Of a stretch of 63,425 nucleotides of DNA, positions 1 to 7,723 are shown piece by piece (position 1 is the first letter of the stretch; every line of letters begins with the position of its first letter). Both the position numbers and the translations under genes were made by a program. The notes beneath the pieces are model-generated. The model was not told the origin of the DNA. It ran no database searches and worked only from the letters and a program-made list of their open reading frames with translations. The stretch is taken from contig JAVKTT010000007.1 of assembly GCA_031460505.1 (NCBI GenBank), forward strand, positions 1-63,425, read 5' to 3'. This DNA comes from JAAYTL01 sp031460505. Its GTDB lineage: Bacteria > Bacillota > Clostridia > Tissierellales > Tissierellaceae.

Positions 1-90
1 ATTATACCAAATTAAGGGGGATTTTGCTTTATATTCAATTAGATAACCAATCATTGTTTAAATACATAATTTAGAGGACTTTTTCAGTGG

Positions 91-137
91 TCTCGGACGT
101 TTCACTTGTCTTGTTACATCTGTAGGTTTTTTATCTT
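91..137 (+). repeat. Degenerate copy of the GGACGTTTCACTTGTCTT repeat plus terminator tail
   Basis: GGACGTTTCACTTGTCTTG (95-113) is followed by ACATCTGTAGGT and a T run (116-132). The same two blocks occur between 2823 and 2991. They look like remnants of one dispersed element placed at gene ends. Confidence 0.6.
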
Positions 138-159
138 ACAAAAACTTTAAAAACAGTGC

Positions 160-188
160 TTGACATTAATACTTTAAAGTAATAATAT
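160..188 (+). promoter_or_regulatory. Sigma-A promoter of the T-box/nhaC operon
   Basis: The -35 box TTGACA (160-165) and -10 box TAATAT (183-188) are separated by 17 bp. They lie just upstream of the T-box leader, so this is the likely start of the nhaC transcript. Read from sequence only. Confidence 0.6.
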
Positions 189-199
189 AGATTCTAAGT

Positions 200-477
200 T
201 TAAATGCTATGATGGAGAGAAAGATATCATTGATTATTATTAGAGAGTTGGGAAGGGTGAAAACCAACAATAACAAGATATGTAATATACACTCCTAAGC
301 TGATTTGTTGAAAATAATTAGTAGACAAATACGTAGGCCCACGTTACAAGGCTAGAGGTTGTTTGACTTCGAAGTGATGATATTTATATCATAATTAGGG
401 TGGTACCGCGGATCTTTCGTCCCTATAAGTATATTTACAATTGTAAATATGTTTATAGGAATGAAAGATTTTTTTAT
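200..477 (+). promoter_or_regulatory. T-box leader, probable tyrosine specifier, with terminator
   Basis: The T-box core AGGGTGGTACCGCG is at 398-411. It is followed by an intrinsic terminator at about 412-477: ATCTTTCGT pairs with ATGAAAGAT around an inner ATATTTAC/GTAAATAT stem, then a T run. A Stem I-like region lies at about 225-310. The most likely specifier is in the stretch AATATACAC, where TAT (286-288) or TAC (288-290) is followed by A; both are Tyr codons. T-boxes terminate transcription unless uncharged cognate tRNA binds. A Tyr T-box fits the known association of NhaC-like (YheL) transporters with tyrosine. The T-box is certain; the specifier was assigned by eye. Confidence 0.85.
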
Positions 478-527
478 TGCCATTTTATTTCTAAAAAGAA
501 AAAGTAAAAAATAATAGGAGGGATTTT

Positions 528-1955
528 ATGGGTGAGCAGATTAAAGAAAAAAGGAAATTGAATTTATTTTTGGCATTGTTGCCTTTATTAGTAGTTGTTG
601 TATTTGGATTATTTTCAGTAATAACCTGGAAGGGTGGTATGAATATTCCTATTTTAGCGGGAATTATTACGGCAGGATTAATTGGAATATGGCAAGGATT
701 TTCTTGGGGTGAGTTACAAAGTGGCTTAGTAAAAGGAGTTTCTAGAGCTTTACCGCCTTTGTTTATCATTATCATCATTGGAATTATCATGGGTTCTTGG
801 ATTCAAGGAGGAATAATACCTTCATTAATCTTTTACAGTTTAAAGATAATTAGTCCAAAGATTTTCGTTCCGGCGGCTGCTTTAGTTACTGCTATTGTTG
901 CCACGGCTACAGGAACATCATTCACTTCTATAGCAACAGTAGGGTTAGCTTTGATGGCAACTGGTTTAGGTATGGGATTTCCAGCACCTTTATTAGCAGG
1001 AGCAATTATTTCTGGAGCATATTTTGGGGATAGTATATCACCTCTTTCAGATACTACTAACCTTTCTTCAGCAATGGCTGATTGTACATTATTTGAATTA
1101 ATTGGACATATGGCCAAATCTGGAATACCTGCATTGTTATTATCTATAGTTGCTTATTATTTCATAGGTATAAATCATGCATCTCAAGCAGTTATGGAAA
1201 GCAGTACTATAGTGGAGATTATAGAAGGGTTAAGTAGGTCTTTTGTAATAAGTCCATTACTGCTATTGATACCTGGATTGACTATTCTTTTCTCAATATT
1301 TAAATTTCCAGCTATTCCTTCATTGATATCAGTAGGAATAATGGGAGGATTGGCAGCAATGCTGGTTCAAGGTGCTGATATGGGCAGCATTGTAAGAACT
1401 ATGACCAACGGTTTTGTCAGTACTACAGGAGTAACAATGGTAGACAGCTTATTGACAAGAGGGGGAATTAACTCCATGGGTGGAACTGTAATCCTCTTGA
1501 CTATGGCAGTAGCTTTAGGAGGTATTTTAGAAGAAATAGGGTCTCTACAATTGATACTTGATATAGTTATGAAGAAGGTTTCATCTGTAGGACAGTTGAT
1601 TACAGTAACAGCTATTAGTAGTTTATTTGTAGCTTTTGCAACAGGAGCTCAATTATTGGCCATTATGTTACCTGCAAGAATGTTTCAAAAGGCATATGAG
1701 GATTTTGGGTTGCATCCAAAGAATTTAGCAAGAGTTACACAATCTGTAGGATGCATATGTATAAATCTAGTCCCTTGGAGTGTTCCTGCCTTATTTGCTC
1801 AAAGTGTATTAGGAGTACAAACTATTGAATTTATTCCATATATTTTCTTTGCATTCTTTACTATTATTATAAATCTTATATATGGTTTTACTGGAATTAC
1901 TATTGATAAGACAAATACTACTAATATGGAGGTATATAATGAACAAACAATTTAA
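528..1955 (+). CDS. nhaC: NhaC-family Na+/H+ antiporter-like transporter
   Basis: A 475-residue polytopic membrane protein with about 11-12 hydrophobic segments, the usual size for the NhaC family. GAYFGDSISPLSDTTNLSS (about residues 164-182) is the characteristic conserved polar stretch in a membrane segment. The start has a good ribosome binding site (AGGAGG, about 516). The gene follows a T-box leader with a probable Tyr specifier, so it may carry an aromatic amino acid rather than act only as a Na+/H+ antiporter; NhaC relatives called YheL have been linked to tyrosine uptake. Its last codons overlap the start of the next gene, so the two are probably translated together. The family call is firm; the substrate is inference. 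Confidence 0.85.
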   Translation: MGEQIKEKRKLNLFLALLPLLVVVVFGLFSVITWKGGMNIPILAGIITAGLIGIWQGFSWGELQSGLVKGVSRALPPLFIIIIIGIIMGSWIQGGIIPSLIFYSLKIISPKIFVPAAALVTAIVATATGTSFTSIATVGLALMATGLGMGFPAPLLAGAIISGAYFGDSISPLSDTTNLSSAMADCTLFELIGHMAKSGIPALLLSIVAYYFIGINHASQAVMESSTIVEIIEGLSRSFVISPLLLLIPGLTILFSIFKFPAIPSLISVGIMGGLAAMLVQGADMGSIVRTMTNGFVSTTGVTMVDSLLTRGGINSMGGTVILLTMAVALGGILEEIGSLQLILDIVMKKVSSVGQLITVTAISSLFVAFATGAQLLAIMLPARMFQKAYEDFGLHPKNLARVTQSVGCICINLVPWSVPALFAQSVLGVQTIEFIPYIFFAFFTIIINLIYGFTGITIDKTNTTNMEVYNEQTI

Positions 1956-2820
1956 AACTAAAGTGATTATGCTTGGAACAGGAACACCAAATCCAGTGCC
2001 TGAGAGATCAGGTCCAAGTGTGGCAATTGTAGTAAATAATAATTCATATCTTGTGGACTTTGGAACAGGAATTGTTAGACAAGCAGAAAGAGCTAATGCG
2101 ATGGGTTTTCCAGCCCTAGAAGCTAAGAACTTGAAAACTGGATTCTTGACTCATACCCACTCGGATCATTCTATCGGTTTGGCTGACTTAATCTATACAC
2201 CTTGGGTACTGGAAAGGCAGGAACCATTGAAACTATATGGGCCAAAGGGAATTAAAAACATGGTAAATCATCTACTAGCTGCTTATGAACAGGATATTGA
2301 TGCTCGTAGGTTTGGTCTAGAACAAGCAAATGAAATGGGCATTAAAGTAGAGACAAAAGAGATTGAAGAAGGTGTTATATATAGGGATGAATTGGTTACG
2401 GTTGAGGCATTCTTAGTAGACCATCCTCCATTTGAAGCTTATGGTTATAAGTTTACTACTCCTGATAAGGTTATAGTGGTTTCTGGTGATACTTGTTATA
2501 GCACTAATTTAATAGAACACGCAAAAGGATGTGATATTTTAATACATGAGGTAATATCTTCCACAGGTGTTCAACTAAGGGATCCAAAGTGGAAGAAGTA
2601 TCACTTAAGGGTTCATACTACAAGTAAGGAATTAGGGAAAATTGCTGCTGAAGTAAATCCAGGCAAGCTGGTCTTCTATCATCAGTTATTCATGGTAGCT
2701 CCAGATGAAACAGGTAGAATGGTTACTGAAGAAGAGAGGGAAGCTGAGATGATTGCAGAAGTTAAAGCTAATTATGAAGGAGTTGTAATATCTGCAAAGG
2801 ATCTAGATGTAATAGACTAG
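1939..2820 (+). CDS. Metallo-beta-lactamase-fold hydrolase, RNase Z-like
   Basis: A 293-residue protein with the metal-binding motif THTHSDH at residues 71-77 and later metal ligands in the region VVSGDT and the C-terminal YHQ. The architecture is that of the RNase Z/arylsulfatase (AtsA)-like branch of the fold: an N-terminal LGTGTPNP glycine-rich strand, then the HxHxDH motif. I chose the ATG at 1939 because it has a GGAGGT site 5 bases upstream; a longer reading frame upstream lies within nhaC. It overlaps nhaC by 17 bases and shares the T-box control. Substrate unknown; a tRNA 3'-processing role is less likely because the gene is tied to an amino-acid-responsive operon. Confidence 0.8.
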   Translation: MNKQFKTKVIMLGTGTPNPVPERSGPSVAIVVNNNSYLVDFGTGIVRQAERANAMGFPALEAKNLKTGFLTHTHSDHSIGLADLIYTPWVLERQEPLKLYGPKGIKNMVNHLLAAYEQDIDARRFGLEQANEMGIKVETKEIEEGVIYRDELVTVEAFLVDHPPFEAYGYKFTTPDKVIVVSGDTCYSTNLIEHAKGCDILIHEVISSTGVQLRDPKWKKYHLRVHTTSKELGKIAAEVNPGKLVFYHQLFMVAPDETGRMVTEEEREAEMIAEVKANYEGVVISAKDLDVID

Positions 2821-2822
2821 GC

Positions 2823-2895
2823 AGACAAGGGGACGCTTCACTTGTCTTGTTTTAGACAAAGAGATTCAAGATCCTTCTTTTCACTCAGGATGACA
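2823..2895 (+). repeat. Two dispersed repeat fragments in tandem
   Basis: At 2823-2850 is a copy of the GACAAGGGGACG...CTTGTC hairpin family, also seen at 7624, 20977-21052 and, degenerate, at 95. At 2861-2895 is one half of the CTTCxxTTCACTCAGGATGACA repeat, whose full inverted form is at 18073-18145 (27 of 29 bases match the right arm there). Non-coding. Confidence 0.75.
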
Positions 2896-2970
2896 GAAAC
2901 AGAACCGGAACTGTGCCTGTCACCTAACTTAGTAACTTATTAAATATTATTGAATAACTATACAATTAGA

Positions 2971-2992
2971 ACCTACATCTGTAGGTTTTTTG
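2971..2992 (+). terminator. Short intrinsic terminator
   Basis: ACCTAC (2971-2976) pairs with GTAGGT (2981-2986), followed by a run of T. It probably ends the nhaC-MBL transcript. Confidence 0.6.
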
Positions 2993-3098
2993 TTGCTAAA
3001 TAAATATTATATTAATTATATAATTCTAATAAGAATTTATAGTAGACATATGGAATATGAGTATTATAGAAACAAATAATAAGGGATGGTGATTTTGT

Positions 3099-3458
3099 AT
3101 GCTAAATGATTTTATTGCCTTAGAGAGCTTGGGTAGTTTTAGTATTCAATTGATAATTGTTGTGACATCTACTGAGTTTACTAAAAAGATAGTTGATAAA
3201 ATTAAAAGAAATTATAAAAAGAAGTGGAAAGAAGAAACCGAATATATAGTTTTTTTATATGCACTTTTATTATCGATACTTAGTAGTTACAGAAACTATA
3301 AAATAAACAATATAACTCATCATATAATTGTTTCCTTAATTCTTGTATTTATAAATTCTATAGTTATCAGCTATATAGCTTCAGCCAGCTATGATAAAAT
3401 TATAAAGAGTTATGAAGATAGAAAGTTGGAATTAGAAGAAGATACACAGAGGGATTAA
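3099..3458 (+). CDS. Small membrane protein, holin-like topology
   Basis: A 119-residue protein. Hydrophobic segments are visible at about residues 15-27, 48-63 and 77-98, with a charged linker (KKIVDKIKRNYKKKWKEE) and a charged C-terminus ending in ELEEDTQRD. Size and layout resemble small phage-type holins, but I recognise no diagnostic motif, and no endolysin or other phage gene lies nearby. A weak GGGATGG-type ribosome binding site precedes the ATG. It stands alone between the nhaC operon and the tryptophanase regulator. It could equally be an uncharacterised membrane protein. Confidence 0.6.
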   Translation: MLNDFIALESLGSFSIQLIIVVTSTEFTKKIVDKIKRNYKKKWKEETEYIVFLYALLLSILSSYRNYKINNITHHIIVSLILVFINSIVISYIASASYDKIIKSYEDRKLELEEDTQRD

Positions 3459-3666
3459 GCAGTTTACAAATTAAATTTTCCAAATATCTTTTGGTATTAT
3501 TTAAGTAATGGTAATTACTACAACATGGGCAGCCATCTTTAATTAAAAATTAGGAGGTGTCAGTCTTATTATTGTGTATATTTTTTGACATTCTAGACTC
3601 TTCCTTCCATTTTTATATTTTATAGTATTATAAAAATTGTACCTATAATATTATACTAACTTAGTT

Positions 3667-4311
3667 TTAATTTTGTTTTTGATTAAGATATCTATAAATT
3701 GTAGTTTCAGTAGTGTCTAATTTATTAGCTAGATTACTAATAGCTCCTTTTACTAAAAATATTCCCATATGATCTAATGTTTGGGTTAATTTGATTTTTT
3801 CTTGAGTTGTAAGTCGATCTACTGGAATATTTAGTTTGGCTATTTCATCTAAGATAACATTAGTAACAATATCTGTTACTGAAATATCAAAACTATCATA
3901 AAAAGATGCACCTTTAACTTGGTCATAAGGTTGTTTACCTTGTATCATTTCATCAATGATATTACGAAGCTCTATAAGGCGTTCTACCTTTTGATTTATA
4001 GTTAATATTCCATATAAAACATCATTTGTATTTTTCAAAAAAAAGGTTGCTGATTTCAATTTATCTTTTGAAGAAGATAATGCTCTATAATTCACAATAT
4101 AATCTTCTTTTTCATATAGTTTATCTTCTAAGAATTTTCTTTCTAAGGAACGTATCTTAGCCCCAACTTTAATCTCATCATCAAAAGGATTAATTATATG
4201 ATATACATTCATTTTTTCTATATCATATAAGATGATTTCCGTATCTATTCCGTGTAATTCTGACATATAATTCATTAATGGAATAAAATTTTTTAAATAT
4301 TTTTCATTCAT
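3667..4311 (-). CDS. YheO-like PAS/helix-turn-helix transcriptional regulator
   Basis: A 214-residue protein. Residues 1-120 resemble the PAS-like YheO domain, beginning LIPLMNYMSELHG-like with IILYDI. The C-terminal 50 residues form a helix-turn-helix ending in ETTIYRYLNQ. Proteins of this family often sit beside amino-acid catabolic genes and bind a small ligand. It is transcribed divergently from tnaA across 245 bp holding two kinds of symmetric sites: a perfect palindrome near its own start (4352-4365) and AACACTAT half-sites near tnaA. It is therefore the natural candidate to control tnaA and the transporter. The start has GGAGCTG 5 bases upstream. Confidence 0.75.
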   Translation of the reverse strand: MNEKYLKNFIPLMNYMSELHGIDTEIILYDIEKMNVYHIINPFDDEIKVGAKIRSLERKFLEDKLYEKEDYIVNYRALSSSKDKLKSATFFLKNTNDVLYGILTINQKVERLIELRNIIDEMIQGKQPYDQVKGASFYDSFDISVTDIVTNVILDEIAKLNIPVDRLTTQEKIKLTQTLDHMGIFLVKGAISNLANKLDTTETTIYRYLNQKQN

Positions 4312-4351
4312 GCTATCAGCTCCAATGTAATTTAATAATACCAGTATATTA

Positions 4352-4365
4352 TATTACATGTAATA
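4352..4365. promoter_or_regulatory. Perfect 14-bp palindrome upstream of the regulator
   Basis: TATTACATGTAATA reads the same on both strands and lies about 40 bp upstream of the regulator's start. It is a candidate autoregulatory operator. The sequence is certain; the function is inference. Confidence 0.45.
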
Positions 4366-4440
4366 ACTCAAATTCAAGTTTTTAAATCAATATACTATTT
4401 TTAAAACTAAAACGTTAAATATAAACTAACAATAAAACCA

Positions 4441-4529
4441 TTGACAAAATACACAACACTATGATATGTTTAATTCAATAGTGTTACTAAAAATAACATA
4501 GTGTTAAAAATAATAACAAAAAACACTAA
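4441..4529 (+). promoter_or_regulatory. tnaA promoter with four AACACTA half-sites
   Basis: The promoter is TTGACA (4441-4446), an 18-bp gap, then TATGTT (4465-4470). Four copies of an 8-mer surround it: AACACTAT at 4455-4462, its complement ATAGTGTT at 4478-4485 and 4498-4505, and AACACTAA at 4522-4529. Start-to-start distances are 23, 20 and 24 bp, about two helix turns. The first pair brackets the -10 box. This looks like a cooperative operator for the adjacent regulator. Confidence 0.65.
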
Positions 4530-4556
4530 AGCAAAAATAATAAGGGGGATTTTACA

Positions 4557-5942
4557 ATGAAATTTATGAATGCAGAACCATTTAGAATTAAAATGGTTGA
4601 GCCAATCAAAAAATCTACAAAAGAGGAAAGACAAGCATGGTTAAAAGAAGCAGGTTATAATGCTTTTAAACTTAAGTCTGAAAACGTTTATATCGACTGT
4701 ATAACTGACAGTGGCACTTCTGCAATGAGTACAGTTCAATGGTCAGCAATTATGATGGGAGACGAATCATATGCAGGATCACCAAGTTTTTATAAGTTAG
4801 AGAAAGCTGCACAAGAAGTGTTTGGTATGCCATATGTACAACCTACTCATCAGGGAAGAGCAGCTGATTACATCATGTCAAAAATTTACGCTGAAAAAGG
4901 TAAGTATGCTATAGGAAATATGCACTTTGATACATTTAGAGGAAATGCTGAGGTCTTAGGAGCTTTAGCTGTTGACTACGTAGTAGATGAAGGATTAGAT
5001 CCTTCTAGTGAACCACTTCCATTTAAAGGAAATATTGATCTTAATAAAATGGAAAATCTTATTAAAGAAAAAGGTGCTGAGAATATTTCAGTAGTAATAA
5101 TTACAGTTACATGTAATAACAATGGTGGGCAACCTGTTTCAATGAAAAATATTAGAGAAGTAAGCGAGCTTGCAAAGAAAAATAACATTCCTGTTGTTAT
5201 CGATAGTGCTAGATTAGCAGAAAATGCTTACTTTATAAAGATTCGTGAAGAAGGATATGCAGATAAATCTATTAAAGAAATTACAAATGAGATGTTTTCA
5301 TATTGTGAAACAGCAACTATGAGTTCTAAAAAAGATGGACTTGTTAATATGGGAGGATTATTTGTTACAAGAAACAAAGAAGTATTTGAAATGGCTAATC
5401 AATTAGCGATAGTTCATGAAGGCTTCTTAACTTATGGTGGTTTATCTGGTAGAGATATGGAAGCTTTAGCTGTTGGATTGCTTGAAGGAATTGATGAACA
5501 ATATCTTGAATATAGAATAAATCAAGTAAAATACTTAGGTGATCAGCTTAAAAAACATGGAATTCCAATAGTAGAACCTACTGGTGGACACGGTGTGTAT
5601 GTTGATGGAAGAAAATTTTTCCCACACATTCCTCAACATGAATTCCCATCACAAAGACTTGTTGTAGCTCTTTATGAAGAAGCTGGGGTTCGTGCTGTAG
5701 AGTTAGGCGCATGTGCATTTGGTTCAAAGGATAAGGAAACTGGCGAACCTATATGGCCAGAACTAGAAACTATGAGAATTTCTGTATCTAGAAGAGTTTA
5801 TACTAATAACCATTTGGATGTTATTGCAGAAGCTTTAGCTGAGATTTATAAAAATAGAGATAGTTATAAAGGGTTGAAGTTAGTATATGAAGGACCAATT
5901 ACAGCGTTAAGACACTTTACAGCAGGATTTGAATTAATATAA
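4557..5942 (+). CDS. tnaA: Tryptophanase (tryptophan indole-lyase)
   Basis: A 461-residue PLP enzyme that splits L-tryptophan to indole, pyruvate and ammonia. The PLP lysine is in MSSKKDG (Lys259), and THQGR and DSARLAENAYF match the beta-eliminating lyase family. Two features favour tryptophanase over the close relative tyrosine phenol-lyase. Asp125 in HFDTF matches Asp133 of the E. coli enzyme, where the phenol-lyase has Thr. GVRAVELG has Leu where the phenol-lyase has the phenol-binding Arg (RSMERG). The start follows GGGGG. A transporter gene lies 177 bp downstream behind a perfect hairpin. It probably lets the cell ferment tryptophan and release indole. Confidence 0.9.
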   Translation: MKFMNAEPFRIKMVEPIKKSTKEERQAWLKEAGYNAFKLKSENVYIDCITDSGTSAMSTVQWSAIMMGDESYAGSPSFYKLEKAAQEVFGMPYVQPTHQGRAADYIMSKIYAEKGKYAIGNMHFDTFRGNAEVLGALAVDYVVDEGLDPSSEPLPFKGNIDLNKMENLIKEKGAENISVVIITVTCNNNGGQPVSMKNIREVSELAKKNNIPVVIDSARLAENAYFIKIREEGYADKSIKEITNEMFSYCETATMSSKKDGLVNMGGLFVTRNKEVFEMANQLAIVHEGFLTYGGLSGRDMEALAVGLLEGIDEQYLEYRINQVKYLGDQLKKHGIPIVEPTGGHGVYVDGRKFFPHIPQHEFPSQRLVVALYEEAGVRAVELGACAFGSKDKETGEPIWPELETMRISVSRRVYTNNHLDVIAEALAEIYKNRDSYKGLKLVYEGPITALRHFTAGFELI

Positions 5943-5985
5943 TAAAGAGTATTATTAATTTGATATATTGTATAGAATTGTAATT

Positions 5986-6043
5986 ATGTTCCAGAATTTT
6001 CTTAAAAATTTAATATGTATTAAAAAAGATTCTTCTGGAACAT
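5986..6043 (+). terminator. 11-bp perfect hairpin between tnaA and the transporter
   Basis: ATGTTCCAGAA (5986-5996) pairs perfectly with TTCTGGAACAT (6033-6043) across a 36-base A/T-rich loop. There is no strong T tract after it. It may set the tnaA/transporter mRNA ratio by partial termination or by protecting an mRNA end. Confidence 0.5.
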
Positions 6044-6119
6044 TGTATTTAGAGCCTTAAGTTATTAATAATATTAAATATAACTATTATGATTATAAAA
6101 GTCATTAGGAGGTTTAAAT

Positions 6120-7502
6120 ATGTCGGATAAAATTCAAGATACAAATTCATTAGAAGGATTAGAAAACCGCGAGCAATTTAAAAGTAGATTAGGGTTTGTC
6201 TTGGCTTCAGTAGGTGGCGCACTTGGATTAGGAAATGTTTGGAAATTTCCATATATGGTAGGAAAGTATGGAGGAGCAGCATTTATAGTAGTCTATTTAA
6301 TAGCTTTACTTAGTATTGGGTTGCCAGTTTTGATGACAGAATTTGCTTTAGGTAGAAATACAAAGCTCAGCTATACCGGATCACTAAAAAAATTATTACC
6401 ACATAAAAAGTGGTATATAGCAGGAATTGTAGGTGTTATAACACTAATAATAACTCTTGCATTTTATTCTGGTATTGCAGGCTGGACAATTGCATATTTC
6501 TTTAAGTCCGTCGCTGGAGCATTTAATGGAATGGATGCAGACGCAATAGGAGGACAATTTGGGCAATTCATTAGCTCGCCTTTTCAAACAGTGTTTTTTT
6601 TAGGGTTAATGTTAATATTAACAGCGGGTATAGTTCTAAAAGGTGTTAGCGGGGGAATAGAAAAGGTTTGTAACTTACTATTACCATTGCTTTTTGCAAT
6701 GATAATTTTCTTGGGAGTAAGAGTTCTTATGTTACCAGGAGCTGGAGAAGGCGTGAAATTTTACTTGAAACCAGATCTTTCTCAATTAAATGGAGATACA
6801 ATTATTGCTGCTATCGGCCAAGCTTTTTTCACATTAGGGGTTGGGGCTGGTAATTTAGTTGTATATGGAAGTTATTTAGATAGAAAAGAAACTATTACTA
6901 GTAGTACTTTAATGGTTGGGATTGGTGATACTGTAGCTGCAATATTATTTGGGTTCATTATATTCCCAGCAGTATTTGCATATGGTATAGAGCCAACAAT
7001 GGGTCCACCACTAGTGTTTATAACATTACCAGTAGTGTTTGCACAAATGAAGTTCGGTATGTTTTTTGCATCTACATTTTTCTTACTATTATTCTTTGCA
7101 TGTTTAACATCAACTATATGTATTATGGAAGCTATTGTTGGATTTGGTGTGGATGAATTAAAAATATCTAGAAATAAAAGCACAATAATTACTACTATAA
7201 TTGTATTTATTTTAGGATCATTATTAATACTTTCATTTGGAGTATTATCAGATGTGCTGATTATGGGTCAAACATTATTTGACTTTGCAAATGAAACTTT
7301 AGTAAGTACAATATTATTACCTGGTGGTGCACTAATTATGGTTCTTCTTGTAGGAAGGAAAATGAAACCAGAGGTTATAATAGATGAAATCAATATTGGT
7401 AAAGGTTTTAAAATGAATAAAACTTTGTATAGTATTATTATGAAATATATAGCACCTATTGCTATAGTTCTAATGTTTCTTCAAATGCTTGGTATTTTTT
7501 AG
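6120..7502 (+). CDS. tnaT: Neurotransmitter:sodium symporter family transporter, TnaT-like
   Basis: A 460-residue LeuT-fold Na+-coupled transporter with 11-12 membrane segments. GGALGLGNVWKFPYMVGKYGG (about residues 32-52) is the unwound TM1 region that holds substrate and sodium in this family, and ALGRN appears at the end of TM2. TnaT of Symbiobacterium, a sodium-dependent tryptophan transporter, is encoded with tryptophanase. The arrangement here is the same, so tryptophan is the expected substrate. The start follows AGGAGG. There is no separate strong promoter, only the hairpin in the gap, so it is probably co-transcribed with tnaA. The family is certain; the substrate is context-based. 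Confidence 0.85.
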   Translation: MSDKIQDTNSLEGLENREQFKSRLGFVLASVGGALGLGNVWKFPYMVGKYGGAAFIVVYLIALLSIGLPVLMTEFALGRNTKLSYTGSLKKLLPHKKWYIAGIVGVITLIITLAFYSGIAGWTIAYFFKSVAGAFNGMDADAIGGQFGQFISSPFQTVFFLGLMLILTAGIVLKGVSGGIEKVCNLLLPLLFAMIIFLGVRVLMLPGAGEGVKFYLKPDLSQLNGDTIIAAIGQAFFTLGVGAGNLVVYGSYLDRKETITSSTLMVGIGDTVAAILFGFIIFPAVFAYGIEPTMGPPLVFITLPVVFAQMKFGMFFASTFFLLLFFACLTSTICIMEAIVGFGVDELKISRNKSTIITTIIVFILGSLLILSFGVLSDVLIMGQTLFDFANETLVSTILLPGGALIMVLLVGRKMKPEVIIDEINIGKGFKMNKTLYSIIMKYIAPIAIVLMFLQMLGIF

Positions 7503-7550
7503 GACTAATAAGTATTAAATTATAATCTGATTATAATTTTAAATTTTAAA

Positions 7551-7592
7551 TAACCAAATGTGTATATTTTATTATATTATACGTTTGGTTAT
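7551..7592 (+). terminator. Terminator-like hairpin after the transporter
   Basis: TAACCAAATGTGTAT pairs imperfectly with ATACGTTTGGTTA (about 7579-7591). It is the probable end of the tnaA-tnaT transcript. Confidence 0.5.
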
Positions 7593-7623
7593 TTAGCTAT
7601 TTTAGGCTGCCGGTACTAAAACG

Positions 7624-7655
7624 GACATGGGGACGTTTCACTTGTCTTGTTTTTC
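7624..7655 (+). repeat. ACATGGGGACGTTTCACTTGTCTT repeat, single copy
   Basis: GACATGGGGACG followed by TTTCACTTGTCTTG, then a T run. It is near-identical to the units at 20993 and 21023 and belongs to the same dispersed family as 2823. It lies between the tnaT terminator and the convergent protease gene. Confidence 0.8.
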
Positions 7656-7694
7656 TAAGATTGTTCTAACTGGTGAACAATGGGGGCTACAAGA

Positions 7695-7720
7695 TAAAAG
7701 TGCTGCCAATCGACAGCACT
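7695..7720 (-). terminator. Terminator of the S8 protease gene
   Basis: AGTGCTG (7700-7706) pairs with CAGCACT (7714-7720). On the minus strand the hairpin is followed by TTTTATCTTG. Confidence 0.65.
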
Positions 7721-7723
7721 CAT

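Noticed and set aside
3099..3458. Remnant prophage
   Set aside because: A single holin-like gene without endolysin, tail or integrase genes nearby is not enough.
4557..5942. Tyrosine phenol-lyase instead of tryptophanase
   Set aside because: Asp125 and the Leu in RAVELG match tryptophanase; the phenol-lyase has Thr and Arg at these positions.
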